Positions 51,277-64,000 of a DNA stretch of 64,000 bases are shown one piece after another; position 1 is the stretch's first letter; each line of letters opens with the position of its first letter. Source of the DNA: Silurus meridionalis (lineage: Eukaryota > Chordata > Actinopteri > Siluriformes > Siluridae); contig NC_060893.1 of the NCBI RefSeq assembly GCF_014805685.1, forward strand, positions 12,211,773 through 12,275,772. The letters run 5' to 3'. The notes beneath the pieces were generated by a model, which searched no databases, had not been told where the DNA came from, and worked only from the letters and a program-made list of their open reading frames with translations. A program made the translations under genes and the position numbers.

Positions 51277-52035
51277 TATATATGCATAACCAGAAAAGTA
51301 GCTCTTTTGAATTTAGATAAACTGTTTGTGTTAAAGTGAGCTCCAGGCAAAGAGAAGATTCAAACTCTTCAATCCTCCCATCTAGATCTGTCCAAAATGA
51401 AAGGTGAGGAGAGACGAAATGAAATGGAATAAAAAGATGAGTGAGGCCAAGAGCCAGATAAATAGAGTGAATGACTATTTCACCTTGACATAAAGAGACA
51501 GGACTGCCAGAAGCACAATGATTCTCTCTGCACCCGTCCAAGCCTAAATGGCGAGAGATAAGATGCTGCGATTTAGAATATGCATGAACTGGTGGGGTGA
51601 GGCCAGAGCAGTCACTGTCCACGTTGGACAGCTGCTTTGTAAATGCAGATTGTGAATAAATAAATGTGAGATCATGTTTATTCAAGTTGTAGGAGTGAGT
51701 GTAGGAAATGGCCTGGAGCAGGTTTGGCTTATTCCCGAGTTCCACTGATGTACACACATTCTCTGAGCAAGTGTGTTTGATTAATAGACTAATTCATTCA
51801 AATAGTTGAGTAAGCTAAATTAGACGGAAGAGACAGGGGAGTCTGTGACCTAAAGCCACTTATCATAGAGTGATTAAAACAGAGGCAAATAGTTGATTTA
51901 TGCACATGACTAAACACATAGACACACAAACACATGCTTAAACAGGGCATGCACAGCTAGAACTTAATGACAGTGAAAGCTGCTACACCTCAAGAGAAGG
52001 TGTTAATTTTCAGAGAGCATGAGTTGTACATTTGT

Positions 52036-52057
52036 GTGTGTGTGTGTGTGTGTTTGA

Positions 52058-52096
<39 letters not shown>
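52036..52096. repeat. (TG)n and (GA)n microsatellite
   Basis: TG to about 52052, then GA from about 52062. It lies 70 bp from the ankyrin-exon donor side. Confidence 0.94.
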
Positions 52097-52099
<3 letters not shown>

Positions 52100-52165
52100 G
52101 AGAGCCCCTGCAGAGGTGTAAATGTGAGTGTGTCAGTAGGGGCTCTGGCTCCTGTCAGCTCTCAC

Positions 52166-52252
52166 TGCTCGATGGTTGACGTCTGCGCCAGAGCGAGCCA
52201 TCATGTCCACCGTCTCAATGTGGCCCTGCTTGGCTGCCCAGTGGAGCGCCAT
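52166..52252 (-). CDS. orphan ankyrin-repeat exon (partial gene)
   Basis: On the minus strand a TGCAG acceptor is followed by 29 codons and a GTGAGA donor. The translation contains ALHWAAKQGH and SGADVN, which match an ankyrin repeat (x-ALHxAAxxGHxExVxxLxxxGADVN) almost end to end. The length is 87 bp, in phase on both sides, as expected for an internal exon. Ankyrin repeats mediate protein-protein binding, usually in tandem arrays, so more exons should exist, but I see no other ankyrin exon here; they would lie across long introns or outside the window. The parent gene is not recognised. It could also be a pseudo-exon of a dead copy. Confidence 0.5.
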
Positions 52253-53089
52253 CTGCAACGACATACACACATGCAGACTGTCAATCAAATGGCTGCTGTC
52301 AATCACACAGCCGCAAAGACTCATACAGGCTCTATATCCATCATCCCCTGGGTGCAAAACATTTATTTTACTTTTAGTTCACTTTGTATTACTTCTACAT
52401 CATGGACAGCTACATTTTTAAAGATTGTATTTAAGTTTAGAATAAGGAAAATTAGAAACAATCATTTCAGATATAAGAAACCTGCTACATTAGATGAGTA
52501 GAACAGAATCTACTGCAGATATTTTCCATTGTATTAACACAGGAGTATCTAGAGAGCTACCTTCCTGCAAAGCTTAGCTAAAAAAATATTCTAACACACC
52601 TGATTCAGCTAATTATTATCATCAGGCGCTTCTCACTATTACAGCCAAGAGTGTTAGATTACAGTTGCAGCTAAACTGTGCCAAAGTAGCCAGAATTCCC
52701 AATGTCAATGTAAGCATGTATTATATGCTTAAACAATAGACTCAACATAAGTACATATTACAATTTATCAAGGCTACAACTGGCACAAGACACAAGCGTC
52801 ACTCTATTACTAACTGATAAACAATAGCTGATAGTACCATTTCAATTGTGTATTGTAATAATCTGATTCACATTCAATTGTGGGTCAGCCTTAAAACACA
52901 CATAGCTCTGGCCAGAAAAGTACAGCCACACCACAAACACACACATTCTCTTATCACTCTGTATGAATCAGTGTACAAGCTGCTTTTAACTCTATCAACT
53001 CTAGCACCTATTTTCATGGAGAAAAAATAGTTAAGCAACAAAGCCATCTCTGTTAAGCTCCTCTCTCTCCCAGGTCTGTGTAATGTAGA

Positions 53090-53280
53090 ATGACTGTGCT
53101 GATTTATCAGCCTCTTTGAGCAGCACCTCGCCTGTGCTGCATTCACGGTCCATTTGCATAAGCAGATTTGGCCTGAGCGGAATGGGCAAGCACTGCTGCT
53201 GGTCATTAGCATACAGGCTAATTCAGCACAATGTTAGCTCACTGAGGCTGCACTAAAGAGCCTGATTCAAGGACATTTAT
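53090..53280. promoter_or_regulatory. candidate conserved non-coding element
   Basis: Contains CATTTGCATAAGCAG (octamer-like), GGTCATTAGCATACAGG and GGCTAATTCAGC. Confidence 0.38.
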
Positions 53281-54088
53281 CCCATCGCCTGCACTTAGCT
53301 TTACATCCTGTCAGACAGCTTGTTATGAGGTGCACACTTCATTTTCTCTAATTTAGATCACTGTATACATGACAGAGGAGTATTACCATACACAATATTA
53401 CCATCATTATTCTCAAAACTCACTATTGCTGAATCTTAATTTAATAATGAATATTAACAGACCATTTCTGACTATAGTTGACCAAATGTTTGCCTGTAAA
53501 AGAAAATTGTCCAAAATCAATATTGATAGATACAGTACATCAATAAGCGGAAAGCTTAGACACAGAATGTTTTTCTTTATTTAATTATTTTGATACAACA
53601 TAATTGACAACTTTAGGATAATAATGAATAATCAGAAATTTCAATCCAATCAAAACAATTTTTTATTTGAAATAAAGTAAATTAAATAAGTATGTCTTTA
53701 TTAATGCATTCATGTATTTATTTATGTATTTGCTTATTTATACAACATGCTGATTTTTATTTAAAAGCATCATTCAAATGTTAATTAATATTCAGCAAAT
53801 CAATTCCTTGTTCCTTATTCCTTTCATAATGCCAAAAAGGAGCTTTTGATGATATATCTTTATATTTTGTTTTATTGAATTTAAATAGCCTATTGATTGA
53901 TTGTTTGGGCTTAACCTTTTATGATTCTTTTTGAACAATGATAACAGCTGATTCTGTCCAGTCAGTCTGATTGACAGATGACCTTTTCTCAAAATAAAGT
54001 CAGTAATAAATAGAATAGCTATTTAAAAAAATAATACAGTTAATATATAAAAAACATTTTAAAATAACAGTAATAATTTGCAATAATT

Positions 54089-54093
<5 letters not shown>

Positions 54094-54176
<83 letters not shown>

Positions 54177-54214
54177 TTGTGTTGTCTGCAAGTGTCGGTG
54201 TGTGTAGAAAGAGG

Positions 54215-54253
<39 letters not shown>
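54094..54253. repeat. (TA)n(CA)n and (GA)n microsatellites
   Basis: TA to 54160, AC to 54174, then GA at about 54217-54253. Confidence 0.95.
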
Positions 54254-54257
<4 letters not shown>

Positions 54258-56124
54258 GCTAATTCTGGCTTGTCAATGCCCCTCTCCACACCACATCAGT
54301 GTCACTGACCATGTCAGTCTATTTATCCAACAATACACACAGGCTCCTCACTCCTCTCACGCCTACATTCCCTCACTGAAGACAACATCAAAGCCAGAGG
54401 TGCCCTGTTATTGTGAAACTCCTCTCCCCTTTTTTTTTTTTAAACACAATCTTTATCCAACCCAGATCAGTGCCAGCCTTTAACTGATGCTGAGCAGATT
54501 AACTGAATGCTTAAGCGCAGCCTAAGGGGAGCTATAGTAACCTGTAATCTTCAAGTGGCTGAAAAGAAACTATGTATCTTGTCACACAGGAACTGGCATA
54601 CCACCTTGACCCCACAAGCCCTCTTTTTCTAAAGTCCTGACTGTGCTGACAGCTCTTTGGTTAATTCACACTGACACAGTCCATTGAGAAATTTCCTGCC
54701 TCCTCCTTGCTCTCCTCACCGTTTCTCCTGTCTCTTCACAGTCCTGCTGAGCACAGACCTTCCTCTATCAAGAGCAGGAAGAAGGTACAATCACAGAACT
54801 GTGCCCACTATTCTGCTGTAGATCAAAATGAATGTTTCTGAAAGACATGTCCACTTGTTTGGGTTTTACTTACTTAGCATATAAAGTAGGGGTGGGAGTT
54901 AAGACCAGAAAATAATATGACACAAATCTAAACATAAGTGATATGTTAACTAAACTGTGTAAAAACAACCTAAATCCACAATCTTTAGTATTAAGCATTC
55001 CTTTAATTAGATACATCATACTTTAGCAGTGGATTCAGTTAGATTTAAAGATGTATTTACAATATTAAACTTTATCAAAATATTGCAGTCACATCCTTTA
55101 GCCCTTATGTTGTGTTCTTTGTTAAATTTACAATATACAAAGTGGTATCGATTATTTTTAATATAATATAACTGAAACTGAGTTCTTGAAGGGGTTGTGG
55201 ACTTCAAAGTTTGATTGGGGTGAAAAGAAAGAGAAACAAAGAGAAAGAGAGTGTGTATGCCTTTTAGTGAGGGCCAGATGGACAGTCTTTCTTTTATTGT
55301 CAGTGTGAAAGGACAGCTTAGACTCAGCCTAGCTCAATAGTAAGGCTGAGAGTGCAAGGACCACCACTACTCTGCTCTCTTTCAATGCTCAGTGTCTCTC
55401 ACCATATGGACCTGTTTAAAAACTCCTGCAGCTTTGCACAAAAGAGCAACACCAGGAGCCTCTCAGAACAACTGTAGAGATATCATTCAATTATATCATG
55501 GGGAGTGCGGTAAGGCTTCATATGGTCACGCACCCTGTGTACCATAACCCTGCTTTATCCAACCTCTGAAGTGGGATAAATACGCTTCCTAAATGTGCTA
55601 CTCAAAACTCATTAAGGGAATGTACCACTGTTTTTTTTTTAATTAATTGCTCTGGGTTATTTTTGCATGTTTACTGTGAAATTATTTTTGTGAATACACA
55701 AACTCCATAAAAAAAAAATAAAGAGAAAGTGAAGCAGCTTTTGTTAAAGTACAAACTTTAGCAGTTTAATCCTTTTATTTCATACCAAAACAATCATCTT
55801 CTCCAATTGTACAAGGAGTCTCAAGAGGTGTGTGCCTGCCTGTAGGCTTGCCTGAATTATGTGTGTTTGTTAATAGTTTCCGTGTAATTAGACTATAATT
55901 ACACACAATGATTGTGGCACTAGCACAAACCGGGAAGAGCTGCATACCAGACACACAAATTATCATGAAATAAATACCCCATCATAACAATTATTAATGT
56001 TAACATGAGTGCAAATCCTACTCAAAAAATGCCAGAAGCCATAAAATACCATGACCGTGTTTTTTTTCTTGTTGAAGCAGCTTATTACACCATAGTATCA
56101 CAATATGTCAGAATACACTGACAC

Positions 56125-56335
56125 TTGTGTTGTGTTCTTACACTAAATGTTGTTTGCACGTTTGCACATGTGCACTATATGAAATGTCCTGTGTATATCT
56201 GTTTGCTCTAGTTTGTTTTATGTTACCTTGTGTTAATTTAGGATGTTTAATGTAGCACTTTGGTCCTGGAAGAACGTTGTTTTGTTTCACTGTGTATTGT
56301 ACTGTATATGAAATGACATTAAAGATGTCATGCAA
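56125..56335 (+). mobile_element. 3' tail of a fish retroposon-like interspersed repeat
   Basis: GTAGCACTTTGGTCCTGGAA, then GAACGTTGTTTTGTTTCACT, a GTACTGTATATG segment and GAAATGACATTAAAG occur in the order I recall from an abundant ray-finned fish interspersed repeat. There is no coding potential. The class (LINE or SINE) is uncertain. Confidence 0.45.
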
Positions 56336-56595
56336 GTGCCATGTCAGATATTGAGCACGTTAAAATCAGCTTACTTTCTTAAAGAATTTACATCCTTGAT
56401 GTAAGTTCATCATGGATATGATGATCAAAGACAGTGTGGAAGAAGAAAAAAATTTATTTTGTATTATATTATCACATATAAAAGTAGATGATCTAATACG
56501 CTTAATGTAATGTAGTATCACTTTATAGTTTTCGGAGCTCATGAATATTACTAATATATTTTATGCCAACAACTAAACTGATTTGATGTTAAAAG

Positions 56596-56596
<1 letters not shown>

Positions 56597-56670
<74 letters not shown>
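56597..56670. repeat. (TA)n microsatellite
   Basis: Pure TA repeats. Confidence 0.97.
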
Positions 56671-56673
<3 letters not shown>

Positions 56674-56680
56674 TTCCTCT

Positions 56681-56742
56681 CCTCCTTTAATATCTACCAA
56701 TCAACACAAACCTCCTCTTTTAATATCTACCAATTAACACAA
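56681..56742 (+). repeat. two-copy tandem duplication of about 30 bp
   Basis: The units 56681-56710 and 56711-56742 both contain TTTAATATCTACCAAT and AACACAAA, next to the (TA)n tract. Confidence 0.85.
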
Positions 56743-58889
56743 ATTAATTATTGAATTAATTATTTTTGTAATATAATACTACTGTTCTGCTCTCAGTTGG
56801 CAAACCTATGTATCATGATTTATGTCGCATATCATGGAAATGTCTTCATGATTTTTATTATATTCACCACAACTACTAAATATTTAAGTAACCCATATTT
56901 ACAAAACACACTAGGGAGTCATTTCTTTGTTATACGTTATCCTTAATAAAGATAATAAGAATAATAAAGAGAATAATTGTTAACAGTGAGTAATCGGTAA
57001 TCGGGATTCAATGGGGTGTGCTGTTAGTATCCCATGAGCCTAACTACCATTCAAAGCATCTAACTACTTAATTGGCCAGGTTTATCAGCTGGTATCAAAC
57101 GTCATGCTTTATCATTGCATCACAGTGCAAAAGTTTACCATTACAAAATGAGAGAACTGACCAAAGATGAGGTTAGAGGCAGAACTTAATCTAGGTACAT
57201 AGATTAACATTCACAGAGAGGATTAGGGACACCTACTCCCATTTCAAAGCAAGAACAGGTTTGAAGTTTAGGGGGTGGGAGATAAGTTTAAAGGCTGATT
57301 CCAGTGGGAACTCCTCAGCCTAATCCTTCCATTCCCCCCTCTCACCTTCCCATGTTATATGATCAGAGCAAGATCAGTGTCCAGCCTGCCCATGGGGTTC
57401 TCTTCACTCTTCATTAATTTCTTTTAAGAGGATTATTACGCCCATGTTTGTTATTGTTTACAAATCTGGCTTTCCCAGGTTGTGTGTCATAGTAGTGGCA
57501 TGAAGACATGACAGGTGGAACAGAACAAAGAATTGTGGGTAAATATACAAAACATACCATGGGTCTTTAAACCAAAAAGCAAGAACCTTAAAACTTGAAT
57601 TGTGAACAATTGCTGTGGATGGTCCCATGTGGATACTTTAAAGCAGTTAATGCAGCAGTGAACAAGGAAAAACAGTGTGATTGATTGGAGTTCAGATAGA
57701 GAAAGTGACTTTTGTGTACTTTCAGGGACAAAGTCCTGAATGAGGGAAAAGCTATAAAAAAAGAAAAAAAGCTATAATGAGATTCCTGATATCATAGTCA
57801 CATACTTTAAAACATGGTCAAAGATAGTAAAGTGCAGAATACCACAATTAAATTTGAATTGATTTCCATTTTGGGGATTCACAAGGTATCCAAAAGCATC
57901 TATTTTATGTTAAGAGAGAAGGCACATCCTTTCACTGATTAATTTGAAAGGATCTGTTATCTTCCTCTGTATCGTCTTCTGTGAGCAGAGTTTTAATCAT
58001 TTGGCTGTGATGATTCACACACAAAATGCTGCCTCTCCTCTGAGACACCAATGCCAAGTTCACCACACAAAGCCTTCCAATCTGCCCAAGCAATTCCAGT
58101 CATGCCATTAATTCCACAAAAGCCAAATGTAATTGATTGATAAGCGTTCAAGATTAACCTTTCCTATGAGTTTTTGTCTCTCAATCTCGATGGTCACGTA
58201 AGATGCTGTCTATCCCATCAACACTATCTCCTTTATCAGATCCTGGTTAAGAGCATTGGCCATTACTGTTGACCTGGGGGGACTGGCAGAGTAAAAGAAG
58301 GCCACTCAACATGGCCGCCTTTGACTGCCACATCTACGGCCAGATCAGATGAGAGTGTCCTGCCTTATCTTTAAGGGCAATATAGATGGTGCTTCTGAAC
58401 TGGCTTCTCCTTTGAAAAAAATGTATTGTTACCTAAAGGAGAAAACCTTGTGTGCTTTTTGCGAAGGTCTTGCACTGGTGTAGTTTAGCATTATGCACAT
58501 AAAAAGCTGTGCTTTAGAATCACTGCTTGAATGCCAGAGCAAACATAACTGTCATATTGCCATGGATTCTATCTAGTGGTTTCATATCATTGTGCAAAGC
58601 AAGAGATTTAAGAGTCTGGTAGGAAATCTTTTTTTTGCAGAACATATAGCATTTCAAGTCCTTGATAAAAGCAACACTGCCTGAAAGAATAAAAGATGAA
58701 AAATCTGAATCACTTATTAAAGCTTAAGCAGAGATGTGTGTGATGATCATTCCTTATGTATTCTAAGCCTGATTTATTATATGCATTTATTATAATGGCA
58801 TCAGAGTTGTTAAAGTTTACATCATTCTGCTATTATTGACTGCAGCTCTGGTATGGAAATGCCCAAACAACCGTAACATGCTTGAAATA

Positions 58890-59070
58890 CTTTGATAAAT
58901 CTAGTCCTTGCAGCAATAGCAGTAGCTACTGGGTCTGTAAGCGCATTTGTCAGTCGCTTTACGGAGGCGCTGCAGGCAACAGCACTGCCAGCCGCTCCCT
59001 GTTGACTTTACTCACCCCACTGATCCTGCAAATTCACTAAACTTCATGGAAATTTAATAAGTGCTGCTGC
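58890..59070. promoter_or_regulatory. candidate conserved non-coding element
   Basis: A GC-rich island (GTAAGCGCATTTG, CTTTACGGAGGCGCTG) followed by GAAATTTAATAAGTGC. Confidence 0.38.
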
Positions 59071-61473
59071 TTTGGGCCCCACTCCTGCAGAGTCCGAGCC
59101 TGCTGCTGCTGGGCACATATGTGATGATTTACAACCAGACACTCATCTACCACCTTCCTCTTTTTCTTTCTCTCTTCTTGGTCCCCTCCACCCTTGTTTC
59201 GGAAGTGCTTGTTATTGTAGCATAACTAGCCGAATAGACAGCCTTGGGGCCTGAGGCTTGTGAAGTTTAAGCCAAAGCAGGCTTTGCACACATCCAGGGG
59301 CCAAACAATATCTGGAAATTGTCAACATGTTTTATTTTCTTCTCTGTCCACCCTCAAAGGGAGCTGCGTGGCCTTTCAACACTATCAAGCGACAAAATGC
59401 TCCAGGTCAAAAGACTATCTTTTCTTATCTGACGCTTTTTCTTCCTCCAAAACTATGTCTTTCTCATTTTAAAATCCTGCAGTGTTGTATGCTATGGATT
59501 ATATTATAACTATTATAAACATTACATTATATACATATACATTATAAAACTATAATGTAGTAGCACATATATACAGTTGATGACAGATTTAAAATTAAAC
59601 CTGTTCTGTTACTACTTTAACATTTTTTTTTATTTTGTGAGAGGAAAATTATAAAATCAAGTGTTCTGCATAGTGACCAGCAGTCAAGAGGGAGGGACAG
59701 TAAAAGAATTGGAGACAGGGATGTTTAGTGGATTTTCACAGATATAGCACTCCAGGGTTTCACCTTTTTAAAGACCAAGGAGGAGTCAGCAGCAGAGAAT
59801 GGCAAAGAGCTGAAACATTTCCCAGTGCTGCTCAACACAACCACTCATGCTCCACAAGGTCCATCTAAATCCACTGGATCAAAGCTGGCAGACAAGGCCA
59901 AAAGTACAGGGTAGGAAACATGCATTATGTGTCAAAAATGTCACTTATTTGCTACACTTACAATTCATAAACTCAATGCATTACTATGTATCACAAAACC
60001 TAATTTCCATCAGATACATCACACGTGTCTGGCTGCATGCCTCTCCTTCTCTTCTGTATGTAATCAGTAACAGTTGAGCCATTTAGTCTCAGCTAGCTTC
60101 GACCTGACTTTTACACTAATCTGGAATTGGTTCCTAGCGGCTTTAGCCTAAATGAAAACAGACAGGAGTCCTTGTCTCTGCAATGATCAGTGAACTGTGA
60201 CTGGTCCTGGGGCCCTTCAGAATCCTCTGGCCGGCACAAGAACCCTGTTGTTAAGCCTCGCAGAATAGAAAGGGGCCCAGTATTCGGATAACGCAGGCCA
60301 TGAGCAGCCAGCAGATACAAAAACCACTAATCCCCGTGCTTAGTACCTGTTTATGATATGACAAATTGAAACCCCCACCGTGAACGATTTTGACATCTTT
60401 GCAGCTATGGCACAAAACATTGATCCATCATGACAACTCAGCACAAGTGTCACAATGCTGTAAAAAGCTAAGGACATATGTGAATGATAAACTCTTGTTG
60501 GAATGCAGAACAAAAGCATAAAATAATTAGGGGCCCAGGAATGTACTAGAGGTCTCTAAAAAAAAAAACCAAAGGGTTAGTAATAACTACATATGTGTAG
60601 TGGGTGATAGGAGGAAAGAGAGAAGAAGGAGGTGGTGGGGGATCCTACAGCCGTGACCTGCTCTGACCTCTGCCCTTGTGTTAAAGGCAGAGCGTGCAGA
60701 ACGGAGAAGCAAAACGGCTGCAGATCAAAAAGGCTGACAGATGAAGGGGAAGGGTCTGCTTGACCTTGACTCTTTAACGTCAGCTGTGTCTCCAGACAAG
60801 AAAACCCTGACATGAGCACCATTCATCTGCGTCTGTTAGCCATACCAAGTGCCAGAGCACAACATAAGCTGTTAATTAAGGGCAGGTCATTAGAAAGCAA
60901 CCTAATACACCAGCACATTTTCATAAAAAATATAAAAGTATGAACATGCATAGCACTTCCTTCCATGACATGTACATTATAAGATAAATACCTTACTATA
61001 ATTAGGTACTATGTACAGTTTGTTAATGTATTGACACTTGAAACTGCCATGAAAGAGAAAGATCGTGTAACTGGGCTGAAACCCAAGACATAAAAGAACA
61101 AAAATGGTCCCTAGGTGCAAATGCAGTACAAAAACCTTCATATATGTATCCTATAATAGCGCAGTAAAAGAAAATTCCTGCTGTGAAGGAGCAGACCCTA
61201 TAACACGATCCGTACAAATATGTGTGACATCCTGTTGCTATGGTCAACAAACACTGAGATGATTGATGAAGACAAACTGCTCGACTGATGGACATTGGGA
61301 GATCATCTTTTGAAGATGACCTGTTGTTCCCTGACTCATTTTGACAAATGAATGGCTTTATTCTCTGTTTCAGACAAATCAGCTATCTAAACACTTTTTT
61401 CTTTCTAGGTGGTTTTTTACTTTTGGTAGCTTTCATCAACAACTAAAATGTCATGAAGAGGGCATAAATAGAA

Positions 61474-61476
<3 letters not shown>

Positions 61477-61536
<60 letters not shown>
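61477..61536. repeat. (TA)n microsatellite
   Basis: Pure TA repeats. Confidence 0.97.
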
Positions 61537-61541
<5 letters not shown>

Positions 61542-63084
61542 CTGTCTAAATAGCTGTCATTTAGACATCTAACACAAAATCATTTTGCACATATAATTTT
61601 AACAAAATGTTATAACTACCAATAGAAAGATCAATTAATTGTATTCAAAATCTGCACAGAAAACACCATCATGTTTAATCACACACTAAAAAACAGTATG
61701 CTACTTGGGACAGTATTTTTTTTTTTGTCACAGCAGCACAACCAGGTCAGTGTTAATGATTTATGATGGTTAAATGAGTCACATGTCTTCATAAACAGGG
61801 ACATTGATGTGTTTGCTCTCCTGGTGCTCATACCCCAACACCACTACCACTATGTGCTAAAGGGAAAGGCCTGAATTAGACTGCTGTACATGCTGGCAAA
61901 TACAGTAAATTAAAATAAAATCAGAGCTTTCCTCAATGAAATATACAACGTCAGCAAGTTCTGGGTTATCTGTATGGACATTACACCAAACTAGAGAGAC
62001 CGGATCTGAATAGATTATTTAACTCTGATTTCCTAAGTGCAGCCTAAACATTGCAGAAATGTGTTATTTTTTATAGGATCTTGGGTTTTATGTCTTTATT
62101 TAGAAAGCCACTGAAATGATTGGATATATGCATATAAAGGCTTTCATTAATGATCCAAGTTCACCAAGTCTTTTGTAGGAAAATTTTAAAGTAATAGTTT
62201 TCAATTTTCACTGTCATTATATTAAGTATGTAGGGCATTTATAATCTGCATTCAACAAAACTATCCATCTACCTGTCAGAGCCTTTAAAGTAGTGACCAA
62301 ATGCATGCTTCTTCAGCTCTGTCAATCTTCTAGAAAATCAAAGGCATAATAAGGCCAAATTAGAAAGTCTACATTTTGACTTGTTGAACTAACAAGGGCT
62401 CTTAAATCTTGGTTTGAAGCTTACCCTAAGTAATAATTCCAGCAAAATCACCTTTATAAAGTGAGAAGTTTCTTCTATTTACAGGAATAGGTGAGGTTGA
62501 GGTCATGGAACAGGCCCTGCTGTGAATTTATCACTTAGATATAAAATTAACAAGGTAGAGAAGCCATAATTGGGAGGCCAGTTGGTTCCCTGCCAATAAA
62601 GTTTACAGCAAAGTTTACATAAAAGTTTACAAGAGACAAACTCCCCTCGTTTATTCTGAAATTAATGTGTTTGGTGTTTTATGGCTCTGTTCTCCTGTGA
62701 CTCATAGTTTCAAAGCAAAGCTCCAAGTAGCTAGTTTATGGCATGCTTTATGGTGTAGCTTCAAAATTCATGGCCATAGCCTTGCTTTCATAAATCGCTG
62801 GTGTTCAGTTCTCTTCTGAATCATGGAAGTATTTGCAGGGTCAGAAAACACTGATTTCTAATATCCTCATAGTCAAGAAATACTGTGCACTAAGCATGCC
62901 TTCGAGGTTCATGTACCTATGTCTTAGTTTGACCTTAATTAAATGATTAATAGAAATCCTGCTAATAAATTTTGAGCACAGTGATAAACCTTCATATGTT
63001 CAGTGCGTGTTGTCATATTGTGGCCATAAGCTTGACTCCTCTAGTGAAAAGTGCTTGGCAGCATTTGTGCTGTCTCTCACTGGC

Positions 63085-63320
63085 TCCCTATTAATGAGGT
63101 TTTGCAGTGAGCGGTGGCATGCAGGGTCACGGCCATGACGGCCGAGTTCACAGACCTGTTTACAGAGCAGGTGAGAGATGAGCAGGGGAGAGGTGTCACC
63201 TCCACGTTAATTAAAAAACGCGAGCATTCGCCGAGGGGGCTGTCCTTCAGCTGCCCGCCTGCTGGGGGAACAGAGGCTAACTCACCCTACACTCAGGCGC
63301 AGGTGTTAATATAGGCAGAC
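63085..63320. promoter_or_regulatory. candidate conserved non-coding element, CpG-rich
   Basis: Contains CCTATTAATGAGG, CACGGCCATGACGGCCGAG and CCACGTTAATTAAAAAACGC. A GTGAGA word after TTACAGAGCAG could mimic a splice donor, so a short exon cannot be fully excluded. Confidence 0.38.
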
Positions 63321-64000
63321 GTGTTAATGCGCAGAACAAAAATTCTTTAAAGGAGTTCAATTACCTTTTAATGAAACCACCAGGTTTCTAAAAACCCAGT
63401 GAGAAAATATATATGAATGGTTACTGTAGAGTGTAATGTTGTACCATATATACAACCATGGTCATCATTAGGCTTTTTTCCTTTTCTGCACGAATATAAT
63501 GAAGCCTGAAAGGTCATAATCGTGACAGAGGATGGTGTGACACACAGGCAACTTTGTCAAGGCTTTCCAGAACACAAAAACAAACAATATAGAAACTACA
63601 GTGTATAAATTCATTCAATTGTTTAATTAAAAATGAAAAATTCACAAATCACAAGATAAAAAGCACATGCATACATAATTAATAATAATGAATAATAAAA
63701 AGAATGTTTACCTTTGTAACCATCTTAAAGTTTGGACATGCATTTTTATTTCTTTTATATCACTGAAGCCATATGAAGGACTTCATAGAGGACAATGTAA
63801 CACTTTTGGCATCTTCATCACTCCAAAACACATGTACAGATAGAAACTAAATGGATGATAAATAGTTGGAGCCTGGAAGACTTAAGAGCTTTCTCATGGT
63901 CCATTCACTTTCTATGCTCATCATCCCTCTATTTTACCAACTAGGCCAATCCACCACAGTCATGAAGTCAACATCTTCCTGAATAAATAATGTCTGTCTT

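Larger units (their letters stand above)
48825..52030. other. non-coding, microsatellite-rich stretch
   Basis: No confirmed gene. A weak collagen-like exon signal near 49.53-49.58 kb is treated as a finding only. Confidence 0.6.
52260..56120. other. non-coding stretch upstream (minus-strand sense) of the ankyrin exon
   Basis: Would be intron if the ankyrin exon is real. No second ankyrin exon seen. Confidence 0.55.
56745..64000. other. non-coding stretch to the window end
   Basis: No supported exon. Contains islands at 58.9 and 63.1 kb and the TA repeat at 61.5 kb. Confidence 0.6.

Noticed and set aside
51182..51757. 191-aa minus-strand open frame
   Set aside because: Its C-terminal part is translated CA microsatellite and the rest shows no domain, splice or codon signal.

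Overview
This window is vertebrate, almost certainly ray-finned fish, nuclear DNA. The evidence is a spliced Iroquois-class homeobox gene, several Tc1/mariner transposons of fish type, very many long CA/CT/TA microsatellites, and long AT-rich stretches without open reading frames. There are no prokaryotic operons, rRNA, tRNA or CRISPR features. I cannot name the species.

Only one complete protein-coding gene is supported: a two-exon Iroquois (Irx) TALE-homeobox gene on the minus strand at 19527-21172. Exon 1 is 20963-21172, exon 2 is 19527-20423, and the predicted product is 368 aa. It belongs to the Irx1/Irx3 side of the family. Its short C-terminus and divergent flanks best fit the teleost-specific paralogue irx7, but that assignment is by recall and not certain. 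A second, weaker coding signal is an isolated 87-bp ankyrin-repeat exon on the minus strand at 52166-52252, with both splice sites in phase.

Layout: 1-19.4 kb is non-coding flank on the 3' side of the irx gene, with a fossil Tc1 transposase at about 3.5-4.1 kb, an 80-bp-arm inverted repeat at 6.3-6.5 kb and several conserved-element-like islands (about 1.7, 9.0, 9.5, 9.8 and 10.7 kb). The irx gene lies at 19.5-21.2 kb, with a TC/AC microsatellite directly upstream of its promoter region. From 21.5 to 39.9 kb is 5' flank with regulatory-looking islands, one degenerate tRNA-type SINE and microsatellites. From 39.9 to 48.6 kb is transposon-rich: a DD37E-spaced Tc1-like element (39892-41445), a decayed Tc1 relic with a nested perfect 36-bp-arm hairpin (about 45410-45925), and a DD34E Tc1-like element sitting in a TA microsatellite (46970-48548). 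From 48.6 to 64 kb is microsatellite-rich non-coding DNA with the ankyrin exon, a retroposon-like 3' tail and more conserved-element-like islands.

A developmental transcription-factor gene alone in a large gene desert is what is known for Iroquois loci, whose flanks carry many long-range enhancers. The islands marked as possible regulatory elements are inferred from composition, local loss of AT-richness and homeodomain/TALE-like words. No alignment was possible, so each is a candidate only. I found no convincing novel multi-gene system. The most unusual structures are the orphan ankyrin exon, the nested hairpin inside a transposon relic, the DD37E element and the 80-bp inverted repeat.
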